A stretch of 12,542 nucleotides of DNA from Chloroflexi bacterium RBG_16_64_43 (GTDB lineage Bacteria > Chloroflexota > Anaerolineae > Anaerolineales > RBG-16-64-43). Position numbers and translations under genes: made by a program. Of the stretch, positions 12,305 to 12,542 are shown in pieces (within the stretch, counting starts at the first letter, position 1; every line of letters starts with the position of its first letter). The stretch spans positions 1 through 12,542 of the forward strand of contig MGOA01000104.1 in NCBI GenBank assembly GCA_001796965.1, given 5' to 3'. Below the pieces are notes generated by a model that was not told where the DNA came from, made no database searches, and saw only the letters and a list, made by a program, of their open reading frames with translations.

Positions 12305-12542
12305 TCAGGCCGCGTAGTCGCGCAGCTGGCGCGCGCGGCGCGGATGGCGCAGGCGGCGCAGCGCACGGCCCTCGATTTGGCGGATGCGTTCGCGCGTCAG
12401 TCCGAACTTCTCGCCCACCTCTTCGAGGGTGTAGGCGCGCTCGCCGGAAAGGCCGAATCGCAAACGCAACACGCGCGCCTCGCGCGGGCTGAGCGTGCTC
12501 AGCACCTCCTCCACCTTCTCGGTCAGGAGATGTTCATAGGCA
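12305..12542 (-). CDS. rpoD: Primary sigma factor, C-terminal part (region 4; 5' end outside window)
   Basis: The last 78 residues of a sigma70-family factor are visible; the gene enters from the right edge. The segment VEEVLSTLSPREARVLRLRFGL (10-31 of the visible part) is region 4.1. YTLEEVGEKFGLTRERIRQIEGRALRRLRHP (37-67) is the region 4.2 helix-turn-helix that reads the -35 element, and the tail ends in LRDYAA. The match to RpoD/SigA group proteins (TRERIRQIE, LRRLRHP) is very strong, and an essential group 1 factor is most likely, though a group 2 paralogue cannot be excluded without the N-terminus. The consensus -35 and -10 at rplU fit such a factor. Confidence 0.92.
   Translation of the reverse strand, partial: AYEHLLTEKVEEVLSTLSPREARVLRLRFGLSGERAYTLEEVGEKFGLTRERIRQIEGRALRRLRHPRRARQLRDYAA

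Noticed and set aside
1..12542. CRISPR arrays, tRNA genes, insertion sequences, integrases, prophage or defence genes
   Set aside because: I found no spaced direct repeats, no tRNA T-arm with matching acceptor stem, and no transposase or integrase motifs on either strand.

Overview
The window is a GC-rich bacterial chromosomal segment made mostly of housekeeping genes. The multi-sensor protein at the left edge (a PAS domain followed by a GAF-like start of the type 'LLAISQTLASTMELQPDLILDQL'), the gene style and the GC content fit a member of the Chloroflexota, possibly Anaerolineae-like. That placement is an inference. I see no rRNA, tRNA, CRISPR array, insertion sequence, integrase or prophage.

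Left part (1-4344). On the minus strand, read right to left, lie a ferredoxin-like protein, a SAM-dependent methyltransferase nearly touching it, and a PAS/GAF sensor cut by the window edge. Between the last two is a 308-base gap that holds an open, cysteine-rich frame of uncertain status. Divergent from the ferredoxin, on the plus strand, run a class II aldolase, a PfkB kinase of the 1-phosphofructokinase/tagatose-6-phosphate kinase type, and a 98-residue cysteine-rich zinc-ribbon protein. The aldolase and kinase probably form a short ketose-phosphate pathway.

Middle part (4345-8640). This is one long minus-strand stretch. A consensus-like sigma70 promoter at 8613-8640 drives rplU-rpmA-rpmE (L21, L27, L31). 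That unit ends in a 38-base perfect palindrome with a T-rich tail. Downstream, tdk and hpt overlap by 4 bases and cca follows closely: thymidine salvage, purine salvage and tRNA 3'-end addition. A hairpin separates cca from the convergent zinc-ribbon gene.

Right part (8641-12542). On the plus strand are a winged-helix-type protein, divergent from rplU, and a stand-alone CinA C-terminal (PncC-like) amidohydrolase. A strong hairpin terminator separates these from convergent minus-strand metG. The window ends inside the C-terminus of a primary sigma factor gene upstream of metG.

The most unusual feature is rpmE. Its product has a normal four-cysteine L31 domain followed by about 65 residues that closely resemble the C-terminal domain of the RNA polymerase alpha subunit (alpha-CTD), including the Arg and Lys-Ser that contact DNA in E. 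coli. A ribosomal protein carrying a transcription-apparatus domain is the best candidate here for something little described. Nothing else in the window looks like a new multi-gene system.
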